This document shows, in pieces, positions 47,363 through 58,269 of a DNA stretch of 64,000 bases. Position 1 is the stretch's first letter. Every line of letters begins with the position of its first letter. The position numbers were made by a program, and so were the translations under genes. Below the pieces are notes generated by a model. That model worked only from the letters and a program-made list of their open reading frames with translations. It was not told the DNA's origin and made no database searches. Source of the stretch: Symsagittifera roscoffensis (taxonomy: Eukaryota > Xenacoelomorpha > Acoela > Convolutidae); the NCBI RefSeq assembly GCF_963678635.1, contig NC_087064.1, forward strand, positions 46,791,346 to 46,855,345, given 5' to 3'.

Positions 47363-47564
47363 CATTACGAGGCCAAACAGTGCATTTTGTTCATTGTAAG
47401 CGGATTCCGCAACAAGGGCGCTCCCTTTGTTCTTCTTTTGTTCTTTCATTTTCTTTGGTCGTTCCGACAAAATTTTAACATGTTTAAAGACTTGTCTATG
47501 GAATCCAGGAACATACAGACACAAAACTGTGCGCCTATCCAGTGCACAGTTTGGCCTCGTAATG
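47363..47564. mobile_element. MITE with 22 bp terminal inverted repeats
   Basis: The left end CATTACGAGGCCAAACAGTGCA (47363-47384, shown as one repeat of 22 bp) pairs with the right end at 47543-47564 with a single mismatch. The body is 158 bp with no transposase. The flanks are A-rich (AAAA on both sides), compatible with a short target duplication. The open frame crossing it (47387-47662) is accidental. Confidence 0.8.
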
Positions 47565-47794
47565 AAAAAACTGCTTTAGAGGGTTTCGGTAATGGTTATT
47601 TAAAGTTATACAGCATAATTTTTTTGCAAATCAAAATGCACTATAATCAATTTTTCAAATAATTAACCCAAAGTTCTACTTTTAAAGTTACAACAAAAAC
47701 AACAGATCTGAAATTTGTACGTTTTTTCTGCAGATAATTAATTTTTGTTTATTTTTGTCACTGTTTGAATCCTTTCCAAATGAACTTGTATTTC

Positions 47795-47895
47795 TGAGAA
47801 ATAGAAGTAAGCTGAGAAGTTAAGCAACCAACAAAAATTATGGTCAGTCACACCCGACCTGTAAGTGCTTGCACCGAAGACTGAATACCATAAAA
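47795..47895 (+). other. 5S rRNA-like trace (pseudogene or 5S-derived SINE head)
   Basis: GAAGTTAAGCAAC at 47816-47828 equals the A-box core of animal 5S rRNA. GGTCAGT at 47842-47848 follows at near-5S spacing (13 instead of about 9 bases), and CTGAATACC at about 47881-47889 resembles the C-box end. Intervening bases and the 5' half do not match, so this is at best a decayed or partial copy, on the plus strand within the receptor intron. Confidence 0.35.
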
Positions 47896-48722
47896 TCCCA
47901 TAAATGAAGGTATGGGAAAATGGCTAAGCGCACAGTTTTCATGTGAATTGTAAACTTTGTCATTAACCAAGTCTGTAAAAAGTATATCGTATTTTAAAAA
48001 GTTGGCAAAAAGCAAAACAATTAATTTTGATAGTAAAAGTTATATTTATTTTTTTTTCAGAACAAATTTTGCTCCAGGTCAAGCGTGGCATAAATGTGGA
48101 TTGCAAAATAGGCACTAGTTTCAAATATGTATCGTTCAACTCACTTTACACGTTTACAGTAAATTAATTACTTTTAAATTCCAAGGACAAATTTTTATAT
48201 GTAAACAAATGTCTCTGGAATCTAATGACGTGAATTATCCAGTAATTTGTCAAAGAATTACCAAAAATTTACATAATATGTTTATTTTTACCAGTGAAAT
48301 AAAAGTGAAAAAAAAATACAAATAAACGTATTTAATTACAGCCGTGTCTATAACGCAGTGCAAACTCGCTCGTTTTTTCATGCAAAGTAATCTTAAAATA
48401 CAAGGATATTTTGTTTTCAGCCAGATTTCGCAAATAATTTGTTTGTGCTTGCTCAGAAAAAAAATAAATCTGACAAAAAAAAAACAATAAATAAAATGAA
48501 TAAGATCCACCTAGCCGTATACAAAATTTAGGTTCATTGTTATAATTCTGTGTGAATTGCATTATCTGAGTTTTTATGGCAAATCTGCTTAATGAGTTCA
48601 CCTGTGCGAGAAATTTCTAAATCCGCGCCTGGTCGAAACGTAGCCTTTTTTAGTCGAGTCGATAAAAAATACAATTCGATCACCTCAATCCGGGCTCTAA
48701 AGTGCTCTGTGATTCATTTCAG

Positions 48723-48937
48723 TGATGAGATGGAAGATTATTCCTGAAGAAGTTGAACCCACTAAATTAAGAAGAAGAGCGCAAACCGCCGAGTTATATA
48801 TCACTATTTGGATGCGGTCGTTCAGCTTGATCAATTCAGTACTCACTATTATTCTGGTAAAGCACTTCCAGACTATTCCGATAGCTTGTAAGAACTGGCT
48901 TGTGAAGATTATCAAGAGAAAAGATAGCAGTAATTAA
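48723..48937 (+). CDS. seven-transmembrane receptor, last exon with TM7 and tail
   Basis: Acceptor CATTTCAG ends at 48722. The first two bases complete the codon begun at 44796 (C+TG), giving WG-L-MRWKIIPEE. A charged extracellular loop leads to TM7 (about ELYITIWMRSFSLINSVLTIIL). NSVL keeps the NSxL part of the TM7 signature, but the NPxxY segment reads TIILV. A helix-8-like basic tail with a Cys follows, and TAA lies at 48935-48937. No frameshift or stop interrupts it. The missing NPxxY leaves two readings: a divergent class A receptor or an early pseudogene. The join is supported by matching phase and TM order, not by transcript data. Confidence 0.65.
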
Positions 48938-49375
48938 AACTGAAGAATGTCACAAACAAATTCACCTTAAGCCCCTATTCTACAATTTATCCAAGGGTCA
49001 TACCTTTGTCCTTGCATTTCAAAGAGTTCACCTTATAAGTTTAACCTTCGTCCTAAAATTTCTTCGAAAGCATTATACGTCAAAGCTATAAAATTACAGT
49101 GAAGTTAAATCAATTCTGTGCAAGACAGCTATAAAACAAACAGCTCGCGCAATATTCGACAAGTTCGACATGATTTTTTGAGTTTTTAATGTAGAGTTTT
49201 GCACGACATGCAATTTGATTTTGCACCGTTCTAGTTATCTAGTATGCAAGACTGCTCCTTAAGTATCAAGGCAAAGTCCCGCCGTGTGATTCAATTGCTT
49301 ATTAACTTTTGTTGTATATTTTTTTCCGTAAAAAAACCTTCAAAAACAAAAACAACTCTAAACTCTGACACTTTT
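48938..49375. other. downstream of the receptor gene, nothing recognised
   Basis: Probably the 3' untranslated region and intergenic DNA. ATTAAA overlaps the stop codon at 48933-48938. There is no clear AATAAA close by and no open frame of interest. Confidence 0.4.
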
Positions 49376-49379
49376 GAGA

Positions 49380-50090
49380 TTATGTCCACTGTCTGTTCGT
49401 CACGCTATCTTGTTTTAAGCCGGATATGTTCGTGCAGCTTTTTGGTCTAACAACGGTCCTAACCTTACTCTTATAATTCTCAGTCTCAATATATCTAGTA
49501 TATACTGGTATTCTGCGAGTTTGGAGGAGAGAAAGCGGTAAATGATTTAGATTTAATAAGCAATTAAGAAGATTTCGGCAAACGGAACGAGCAGCAAAGG
49601 GAGATGAAAACTCGTCAACATTCCAACCCAGGAATGGTAAATCTATTGGTTTGTTGTCGTAGTCACAACCCTCACAGGATTTAAAGTATGGACCCAACAT
49701 CGCAACAAAGGTACCCAATGAAAAAGAACAACGGCCAACTCGATGTTGACTTCACATAGGGATCCTAGCCACTTGGCGCTTCACACATAAAAGTCAAACT
49801 CCACCTTGCACGTAGTCTCGCTCTGGCTCAACCAAACAACACATCATTGCATGAATCTGAACTCGATCGGGCAAGACAATCTAGGATAAATGAGACTCAC
49901 TTCTGTTGAACGAATAACTGTCCCCTTTCTCTCTATGAAGACAATTACTCAGAAGTACGAACAACTGTTTCTCTCTCTCTCTCTTCCTTCCTTCACGCAG
50001 TCACTGCTTCAAAAAGAAAATACTCCAAGAAATCAGATATCTCTCCATCCATCCTTCACTGCAATAAACATTTAAAAGTAAAAACTTCCT
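49380..50090 (-). mobile_element. LTR fragments, minus orientation then mixed
   Basis: 49380-49530 repeats the LTR block of 9290-9420 (CTGTTCGTCACGCTATCTTG, then TATACTGGTATTCTGCGAG). 49560-50080 includes the complement of the AGAGCGAGACTACGT block of 10550 near 49805-49825 and a CT-rich stretch (CTCTCTCTCTC near 49972). The parts are in different orientations, so this is a rearranged patchwork. No gene. Confidence 0.55.
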
Positions 50091-50094
50091 AAAC

Positions 50095-50520
50095 CCAGGA
50101 TGAGTTGAACCATTTAAAACTAAAATTTATATCCAATTATATTATCGATAAAACTATCTCTATTTTTCTAAAACTAAAATGTTTCTTACTAACCAATCAT
50201 GATCCATGACTAACACTTACATTTATTTGTAACACTGAAACTATTCATAGTTTCAGTGTAAGAATAAAATAAATATACCTTAGAAGACATTGGTTCTCCT
50301 TCAGAACAGTTCCCGATATCTAACTCGCAAATACCAGTATACACTATATCTATTGAGACTAGGAGATATATGAGTAAGATTAAGATCGGTATTAGAATAA
50401 AAAGTTGCACGAATCTATCCGGCCGAAAATAATCTATCCGGCCGACGAACAGACATTGTAGTTTAACTGAAAGTACTCTATGAGTGACCCACACCGGCCA
50501 TAAACTCAATTTTGTGGTCT
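50095..50520 (+). mobile_element. partial LTR, plus orientation
   Basis: It resembles 51700-52110: ACTAACCAATCATG(A/C)TCCAT, TGAAACTA followed by an inverted GTTTCA, TATTGAGACTAGGAGATATA and TCTATCCGGCCGAAAATAA. It breaks off at about 50520. A 9 bp inverted repeat, CTATTCATAG inside GAAACTATTCATAGTTTC, is at 50237-50254. Confidence 0.7.
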
Positions 50521-51695
50521 GAAATTTACATCTTTAAGGGGTTATACAGGATTATTTTTGTCTCGCGAATCAATTATAACCTTTTAGAATCCATAGGCGC
50601 TCGGTGCGGGTACGAAACAGAAAGTGAACCCATTTATACTGCTATATTTTTTCTGCGCGGATTCTGCGACAACGCATTAGTTAATTTGCATAGTTTTACT
50701 TTGTCTCGGATTCCACGCGCTCAGATATCTGTTCACCTAATTATAACAAATTTTAACCTCGCAGTTCTTAAAACAGTTCTGCAATTGTGAAATCAATTTT
50801 TTGATTTTTCACTGACAAAAAAAGGAGTTACTATTGAACAAAAAAGTGAATAATTTCAATACAGATAACTTATTAGCAAAGTAACTGGAAGATGAGACAT
50901 CCTGACAAAATGAGAAAATTGGAAACTTCAAACGGGTTTTTTCAATCGAGCTTTTATAAAATTTATAAAAGAGGATGAGAACAAAAGCTGCTCGAAATTT
51001 TATTAAATAAATGCAAAATGTTATGCATAATACTGGCCAAAATTTCATCTCAAATTTTGGTCATTTTTGCTATAAAGTCAAAGAAAAGAATTCAAAACTA
51101 ACAAGAATTTTGTTGAGCCAATTATAGCCAATTTGAGCCAATTATAGCGCCTCATAAATCCACCAAAATCTATGGAAGTCATTGTTTTCTAATTTTTGTT
51201 TGATTTCATAAAACTATTTTTCACAGTATGGAACAAAAGTTCTGTTTTCTTTGCAAGCAGTTCTACGATTTGCACTAGTTAAGAGACTTTGACCTTCCTG
51301 ATTGTTATTGGACAACAAAAAAAGCAAAATTCCAAAGCACAAAATTTAGTTTATTTTAGGCTAATGTTAACTCAATTTAAGAAAAAAGGAGAATGACAGT
51401 TCTAACTTTTTTTCATTAGTCCGGTTAGCTTACATCGGCGCTGAAGTTAATGTCAAAATGTAGGTATTTAATCGTTCAAAACTATAGCAATTCGGGTTGT
51501 TTGGACACGGTTTATAAGTGGGACTGACAATTATCGATAAACTGAAGTGCGGAGTCAAAATAAGCAGTTAAGGTTTACTCCCATTGGTTCGGAGTGAATG
51601 ACTGAGAAGAGTTTCGCCAACAATTCGGACCAATTTTAACCGTACTTCGTGCACAAAAATTCGGTAAAGATTACCATTTTGGCCAATCAATGTTT
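50521..51695. other. no gene recognised
   Basis: AT-rich. A plus frame at 50512-50790 and a minus frame at 51048-50809 are open but have no second copy and no recognisable motif. GAGCCAATTATAG is repeated at about 51116 and 51137. Confidence 0.4.
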
Positions 51696-51699
51696 ATAC

Positions 51700-53320
51700 A
51701 GATAACTAGTTGGAACCAAATCTAAACTAGTATTTATCATTGATTATTATTATGATATTTTATCTATATAAAATATTAAATACTAACCAATCATACTCCA
51801 TCAAACTAACAACCGATTTATTTCTAAAGTGTTGAAACTACTTGTAGTTTCAACACCAAAACAATTTGAATTAACTTAGAATTCAGTTGTTCTCATTCTG
51901 AAACCAACTCGTGCAAACCGGTGTACACTAGATCTATTGAGACTAGGAGATATAAGAGTAAGATTAAGATCGGTATTAGACTAAGAAGTTGCACGAATCT
52001 GTCCGGCCGAAAATAAGATAGCGTGACGAGCAGACGGTGTACCCTTTCTGAAATTACTCTATGAGTACAGTACATAGTACATAACTCATCTGGTGCGACC
52101 AAACGTCTCAAACAGACCTTAACTAACCTAGAATTAGACAAAAATTTATTAGAATTAGACATATACAACATTTCATAAAAAATGTTATATGATTAGATCT
52201 TAATAGATATGTCTCTACGTCTCAATAGACCAGATCCAATATTCCGAACAATACGAGAACTACCCGGTATTGGAAGAAGACGTCGAACAAAAAACGACAT
52301 ACGACTAGAAAGAAATCTAATAATCGATTTCATGATAGTACTACAAAAACGAGATCAAACTTTTGTATTTGGAATACTTTCAGCAGTAAATATAAATTTT
52401 CTAATACTGACATAATATTTGAAGAATAATCTTCAATAACCTTTCATGGCACTAATCTATTAATTGTACAATAACGACTGATAAAAACAACACTTGTGGT
52501 TTTCCTTAAATAAGCTGTAAATTGAACAACAACTTTAAAAAATATTTATTCAATATAAAAATACAAAGATTAGTTAGTATAAATCATAATTTGTTTGTGT
52601 ATATAAATCACCTCATCATCCCAGCTTGATCACCTAAAACATAACAGCAAACTTCAAAAACTAAAAATCATCAAAACTAAAACTCTCTTATTTTAAACTA
52701 TCAAGGCTTATCCTTGCTTTCACTTAAATTAATTTCATTTAAATAACAGATCATCAGGGCTTTCCTTGAACCTTTAAATTAAACTATAACTAAATTTTTA
52801 AACTTCTAGGTATCTAAATCTCTGATCCTCAAGGTCTATCCTTGGATCAAATAATAAAATTTTGTTCTCCCCCTCCCAATCTAATCAGTGTCTAACGACC
52901 TCAAACGTCGATTCACTACCCAACCCTTATCGAAGACCCAGGATTAATAGAAATTTTTTTAAAAACTAACCATTTTAATGAAGATAAACAGTGAGTGAAG
53001 AACTTCGGTTACACATCCTTCACTTGATCTACCTCCTCTTAGATGATCCAGGCTAAAATACTTAAAATTAGTAAGTCAGAAAATAGTATCTAACGAACTA
53101 CTCGCGTTCTAATTATACCTGAATCTTGTGGATCGATTTACTACTCTCCAACCTTTGATCACAAATCACAACCCCTTAGTAAGATTAAGTAGGTCAATCT
53201 TAGCTTAGAATTAGTCACGAGAAAGTACAAATTATTCTTCGGAATCGATATACGCTTTTCTCTCCCACCCAAATATACGACCCTAGTTAAGCTAACCACA
53301 AAAAATTGTAAGAACTAACA
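51700..53320 (+). mobile_element. LTR preceding retroelement copy 1, about 1.6 kb
   Basis: The sequence is collinear with the reverse complement of 8000-9650. It contains the U3-like block ACCAATCATACTCCATC, a hairpin AAACTACTTGTAGTTT (about 51836), the antisense frame 52171-51893, and the AGTGAAGAACTTCGGTTAC block at 52992-53010 that is repeated at 59402. The likely 3' border is near GTAAGAACTAACA (about 53316). The 5' border is approximate. Confidence 0.6.
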
Positions 53321-53374
53321 GATTAAGGCATTAAAATCACTAATCCAATTTTTGCACTCATCATCCTAAACCTT

Positions 53375-53620
53375 ATGTCAAGAGACAACTTAGGAAACAA
53401 ACAAACAATCATAATACACAATTGTTTAATTAACGACGACAAATTCGACCTCGTAATCACACCACACAGACAATCAGTAGGATCTATAATTACAAAAAGA
53501 CAAACACTAGTAAAGAAAATAATTAACAAACAAAAACAAATTATTAGGAAAAGATTTTCAAAACGAAAAAACGCATCTCAGAATCAGAAACATACGCAAT
53601 ACAAGAACTTCACAATTTAA
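53375..53620 (+). CDS. retroelement leader gene (upstream of gag), first part
   Basis: ATG at 53375 opens an 81-codon frame starting MSRDNLGNKQTIIIHN, basic at its C-terminal half, ending TAA near 53618. It begins about 60 bp after the LTR end, and the same start recurs at 59781 and, decayed, at about 31480 (minus). The downstream frame at 53884 probably belonged to the same protein; 53621-53880 between them has stops in all readings I tried. Function unknown: no zinc finger, protease or RT motif. Confidence 0.45.
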   Translation: MSRDNLGNKQTIIIHNCLINDDKFDLVITPHRQSVGSIITKRQTLVKKIINKQKQIIRKRFSKRKNASQNQKHTQYKNFTI

Positions 53621-53883
53621 AAGACTCAAAAAACCAAAAATCACCAAATTGATGTTCAACTATGTTTCACTGATTGAGAAAACACGTCACCAGCATCTGT
53701 AAAAGGTAAACGAAAAAGAAAAAATTGCTACACAAACAAACCAATTCGTTTGTACAATTGGAATCAACCATAGGACACATTCAAAATTACCCACTAACAC
53801 TAATACAACACAAAATTGATTCGAAATGAATATAACCCCGAAAATTCAGTACTTGAATTTTTAATATCCCCATTAACTGAACC

Positions 53884-54699
53884 TTGAGGACAGATAGCTT
53901 TTTGTCAAAATTTAGTTACAAATTTATTCGAAAGAAGAGAAAGTCCGTGCACAAAAAATTTCTCGATGTAAAAATTAAAAGACAACTTCTTGACCACTAT
54001 CTCAAAGGTATACGTAGTCTCACATCACAATCTGGAATCTACACAATAGAAATTAGATCACCAAATGCATTCCATGACAGATATCTCATCCAAACTGATG
54101 ATGAAGATATTGAATTTTCGAAAGTCTTTACAAAATACATCGAAAGCGTACAACATCAAAACTCACAAAGAGCAAACTCGATATATACAAATGATGTATT
54201 CTCAATTATCTATAGCTATTTATCTATAATAGAACTAAATGAACCTCAAGGCGGTTCGCCTACTCAAACATCTCGAAATACATTTGTACGACAGGAATTA
54301 CATATATTTTCAAAACTTTTAAATGCGATCCGAGAAGATCTAACTAAAAATGAAATGTCACAACATGTTAAAAATGATTTACAAAAAATCTTAGCATGGT
54401 TTATAATCAATTATTTTAGTCACAATCTTGATCTCATTGAACAAGCAGGAAAAAAATTTCGACCACAAAACACAAATGACGAAACTGTACTAGCAGAACA
54501 AACAGATTATGTTTGGAACCCTGAATGGTCTCATGAATCATTTATTAGTATCCCAATAGATATATCAAGCCAAGCAATTAACACAGTCTCTATTCACAAA
54601 GATTATCTTAGAGTTTATCTACTTACAGTTGACGCAAATTTGATAATTTATTTTTTCCTGAAAGAACTGGAAATAATAGCTAAAATTCTGCATTCATAA
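53884..54699 (+). CDS. retroelement leader gene, long open part, unknown function
   Basis: The longest open frame in the window: 271 codons with no internal stop (the first codon shown is GTG, so the true start lies upstream or in 53375-53620). It is rich in Lys, Asn, Ile and Ser and has short acidic patches (QTDDEDIEFS). Other words are SPTQTSRNTFVRQELHIFSKLLNAI and DYVWNPEWSHESFISIP. No signal peptide or membrane helix is clear, except a weak hydrophobic YLLTVDANLIIYFF near the end. It lies between the LTR and gag, where ordinary Ty3/gypsy elements have no gene. Copy 2 (60000-60440) has a shortened, stop-containing version. I do not recognise a family. Confidence 0.5.
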   Translation: MRTDSFLSKFSYKFIRKKRKSVHKKFLDVKIKRQLLDHYLKGIRSLTSQSGIYTIEIRSPNAFHDRYLIQTDDEDIEFSKVFTKYIESVQHQNSQRANSIYTNDVFSIIYSYLSIIELNEPQGGSPTQTSRNTFVRQELHIFSKLLNAIREDLTKNEMSQHVKNDLQKILAWFIINYFSHNLDLIEQAGKKFRPQNTNDETVLAEQTDYVWNPEWSHESFISIPIDISSQAINTVSIHKDYLRVYLLTVDANLIIYFFLKELEIIAKILHS

Positions 54700-54775
54700 A
54701 TCATGATAATTTGAATTGAACAAGAAATCGCACACAACAAGAAATACAAGCCCCATCACATTTTTTTAAAACAAA

Positions 54776-56880
54776 ATGGTTGAAACAATAACAACAGCAG
54801 AAGCACAACGAAGTATTTCACCTATTCAACAACTCCAAAATTAAAAACCCAACGTTACAACAAACAATCATACAATCAACAGTAAAACCCTCTGTTGCAC
54901 AAAAACATTCACACATGGATTACCAAACGTTTCGACCAGTAACAAAACCATCAGATAAACAACAAACATTGCAGAGAAAAATTTTTGCAGAACATAATTA
55001 CAATAATGTAAATGGACCAAAAACGACAAAACCTAAGACAAATACTCAAATATTCGCACAAAGTCAAAATATACCAGAACCGACTTTAAATACATTAAAT
55101 TTTGATGATCAACCACGATCCTGACAAGAAAAAGGTGGAAATTACCCATTTTTTTAAACAAAATAAACAAAATACAAATAAATATAAAACCAAAAACCAA
55201 ACCCATTATTATGCACAAAATTATATTCCCTCAGATGATGAAGAACATTATAACCAAAATCACCTACCATTTTACTCAAACTAAAGACCTCGCTCTTACA
55301 GTATTGAGCAACCAGATATTTTTGAAACATACACATGTAAATAACAAATAGGACAACCTAGAATTAACCCAACATCTCACAACAACAATTTTCAACAACA
55401 AAATCCAGTCAACACACAATCATACCAACCAACTCAAATGCGAAACGAAATTTCACTGCCATATTATTTACAAAAACACGAAATAACAAAAAGCCAACCA
55501 AAAATTTTTTCTCAAATGCCACATGCCGCAGAATCACTACAAATGACTATAAACCCATACTTAATGGGTGGATCCTGAATACTCTGTAGAAGATTATCCA
55601 AACGCAGTCACAGCAAACCTAATTTTAAATATAGGACCTGAACCAAAAAACACGCCTCTTCATCAAAATTGGATACCTAGTCTAACAGCTTTAATCCAAA
55701 CTACACTTGACGGCGCAGCCCAAAAATGATTTTCAGTTTTACCTATAGAAATAAAATCAGATTGGAAAAGATTCACCCCAGAATTCTCAAAAATGTTCGA
55801 ACCAGAAAGAAACAAACAACATCAAAGAGTTTTATGCAATGAAATTCGTAGACTACCAATCGAAACATTAAAACAACTTGCAGTAAGAATAGAAACACTA
55901 GTGCGAAAAGCATGCTCACTCAAAAATCATGACTATGAAAATACAAAGATGACAAAAATCCTAATGATGACTCTAACACATCAATTGCAAAAAATAGCAA
56001 TAAAAAAGAGAGCACCACATCCTTCCTCAATCCGAGAACCAGATTTAGAGTCTAGGAAAATAGTAGATTAACTAGAGCAAGCAGAAATCACTATGAAACT
56101 AGAAGAAACAGAAAACCTAAAGCTACAAAATGTAAACAACATCCAATCTACTACTTCACAGTTAAACAATATTCATGTTTCTGATACAGAATTATCCAAA
56201 AAAATCACTGAAAGTTTGAACATCTACGAGAAAAACCCAAATTTTAAAGGCAAACCATCATTCAAAAAATGGTTTAATTATTGTCGGCGATACGGATACA
56301 GCATTGCTGAATGCAGACAAAAACCACAAAAATAAAGAGAACCTAACAAACCATGCCATCAATACTTGAAAAAAGATCAAAATTTAACCAACGACAACAT
56401 TCATAGTAATAATAGTTCAGAAAAACCACTTCCAAATAATTCCAATTACTCTAGACAACAATCACCCTATAATACAAATTATAGAGGACGATCACCATAA
56501 CAAAGAATTTCACGAAATTTCTCAAAAAACAGATATGGTCGATCACATAATCGAAATAGTCAATATCGAAATAAGTATTCAAGATCAAATTCAAACCAAC
56601 TTGAATTTTCGCTTAATACCAGTTCCCATTAAAAATCTAGAATTAGAAATTATTCAAACAATCGATCAAGAAACTCTTCAAACAATCGATATAGAAATTG
56701 TTCCAACGATAGGAATAGAAACTATTCAAACAATCGAAACCCTAGATATCAATAAAATCGATCACGCGATTATTCTAACAACAGATCAAAAAATAACAGT
56801 TATTGAAATAGATCACGCGACAAGTCACAGAACAGAAAATCAAGCTATAAAAAAGACAAAGGAACTACTCTCAATCCCCA
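54776..56880 (+). pseudogene. gag of retroelement copy 1, decayed
   Basis: It starts near ATG 54776 and has an Asn/Gln-rich N-terminal part (54915-55540, frame breaks). A capsid-like block at 55580-55740 is followed by an open frame at 55793-56071 (NEIRRLPIETLKQLAVRIE) and a helical EQAEITMKLEE region. The zinc knuckle at 56273-56314 has Phe for the first Cys and Tyr for the His (F-N-Y-C-x4-Y-x4-C). An Arg/Ser/Asn-rich tail to about 56880 is read in several frames. Role: particle assembly and RNA binding. It lacks about 36 bp near 55571 that copy 2 keeps at 61371 (SSITSNTPLTAFTGT). Confidence 0.75.
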
Positions 56881-57061
56881 CATAGGAATAACACACGTTA
56901 TCAAAATTTACCACAAAATTAAAGGAGTAGTACACCTAAACATCGAAGACAAATACATCAAGTACAATCAAATGAACAAACTCAACCAACCCCCCTGGTA
57001 TTGAAAACAACGAAAGCACAGAATTGCAATTAAACACATAAATTGCGAATCCACAGACAGT

Positions 57062-57660
57062 GAAATGGACACAGAAAACACAAATTCAATTAATATGATA
57101 AACGTTGAAAATGAATATGAACCTGTTATATATGAACAGCCAATAAATTCTCACAAAAACCGTGACCAATTTCTTTTGAACTATTATACGAGATCAGTAT
57201 CAAATAGCACAACAAAAGAGAAAATAGAAAAAATAGTAGAAGAAATAACAGAAGAAAAACCCACAAAATGCTCAAGCACAAATAAAATTTATCGAAGCAT
57301 ACCTAAGGAACCACAGGTACAAAAGGGAAAAAAATAGACAATCCCACTTCTTTTAGAAAGTCCAAAATCCAAAGAACTGCAAACACCAGACCTTGAAATA
57401 GATTTTTTAATAGATTCTGGAGCAGAATTAAATATCATAAACATTCCCACTTGGAATGAAATAAGAATTCTACACCCAAAATTAATACCCTTCAAAAAAA
57501 CAAGCAGACTAGCAACCGCACAAGGATCAACCTCATCAAACTATGGAAAAATCCAAGTTTCCCTTGTTCCTACTCGAAGAATGGAACAAAACAAACTCAT
57601 GAGCAAAAAAAAAAAACTTTCACGTCACTGATAAAAAACATAATATCATTGGACTCCCAA
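57062..57660 (+). pseudogene. retropepsin-like protease, copy 1
   Basis: The frame from 57065 (ATG) runs to a TAG at 57335. After a break the active-site segment reads LEIDFLIDSGAELNIINIPTW, with catalytic Asp-Ser-Gly-Ala at 57413-57424. A flap/second-half region ...KLATAQGS-type and YGKIQVSLVPTRRMEQNKLM continues to about 57620, where an A-run causes a shift. Role: maturation of gag-pol. The catalytic triplet is intact here but is lost in copy 2. Confidence 0.7.
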
Positions 57661-58110
57661 TTATTACAAAATATATACTAACAATAAAGATCTCAAATAG
57701 TAGAAATCTTATAAAAGATAAACACACAAGATTGAAAAACACAGCTTTGACAGTTTTTCAAAGAACAAACAAACAACAACCAATCTTCTCTAAATTTTAC
57801 CCCATATACAATCAGGAACGGAAACACCTGAAACCACTATCAGGAAATGTATATAAATTTTCAATCAAACAAGTTCACCAATATGATAAAGAACAAAATA
57901 AGCAACACTTCTCTATGTCTGACCTTGAATTTGGACTAGTTCATAAATTTTTCCGAGAAACAATTTCATCTATCAAATACATGAAACACTCAGACTCCGA
58001 TATGATTTCTCTACACATCTATAACAATTCTCCATGTAAAATAACCTTAGCTCTAGGTCTTTTAGGTTATTGTGAAACTAACGCAACAATTCCCCCACAA
58101 ACGAAATAGC
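57661..58110 (+). pseudogene. pol linker between protease and RT, copy 1
   Basis: A 125-codon open stretch (57732-58109) contains KFYPIYNQERKHLKPLSG and ends in LGLLGYCETNA. It is also present as a 177-codon frame in copy 2 (63377-63910). I cannot assign a fold; it sits between the protease and polymerase and is conserved between copies. Confidence 0.55.
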
Positions 58111-58269
58111 TTATAGAGTAAACAACATTTTACAATTATTAGATATATGTCAATCAACAATTCTCGACGAAGAATTGTGAATTAAGTACAGCTTAAGCAA
58201 TGAAAAACGAAACACCGATTATTTCACAAAGACACCTTATTTTAAACCGACATATCAAAATCAAAATAC

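Larger units (their letters stand above)
44797..48722 (+). other. intron of the receptor gene
   Basis: It starts GTATGT and ends TTCATTTCAG. Length 3,926 bp. It contains the fold-back element at 45087-46111, a degenerate TCTGTATATAAT-type satellite, the MITE at 47363-47564 and a 5S-like trace near 47800. The stretches 46112-47190 and 47900-48720 otherwise show nothing I can name. A further exon hidden inside cannot be excluded. Confidence 0.6.

Noticed and set aside
47387-47662. 91-codon frame in the receptor intron
   Set aside because: It crosses the right end of the MITE and a low-complexity stretch; no splice signals or family match.
49972-49983. CT-rich tract as a microsatellite or splice polypyrimidine tract
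   Set aside because: Only a few CT units, inside rearranged LTR fragments, with no exon following.
56535-56885. 116-codon plus frame rich in Ile, Thr and Asp
   Set aside because: It is the out-of-frame reading of the Arg/Ser/Asn-rich gag tail; the repetitive codons lack stops in this frame. The gag frame is supported by position and by the second copy.
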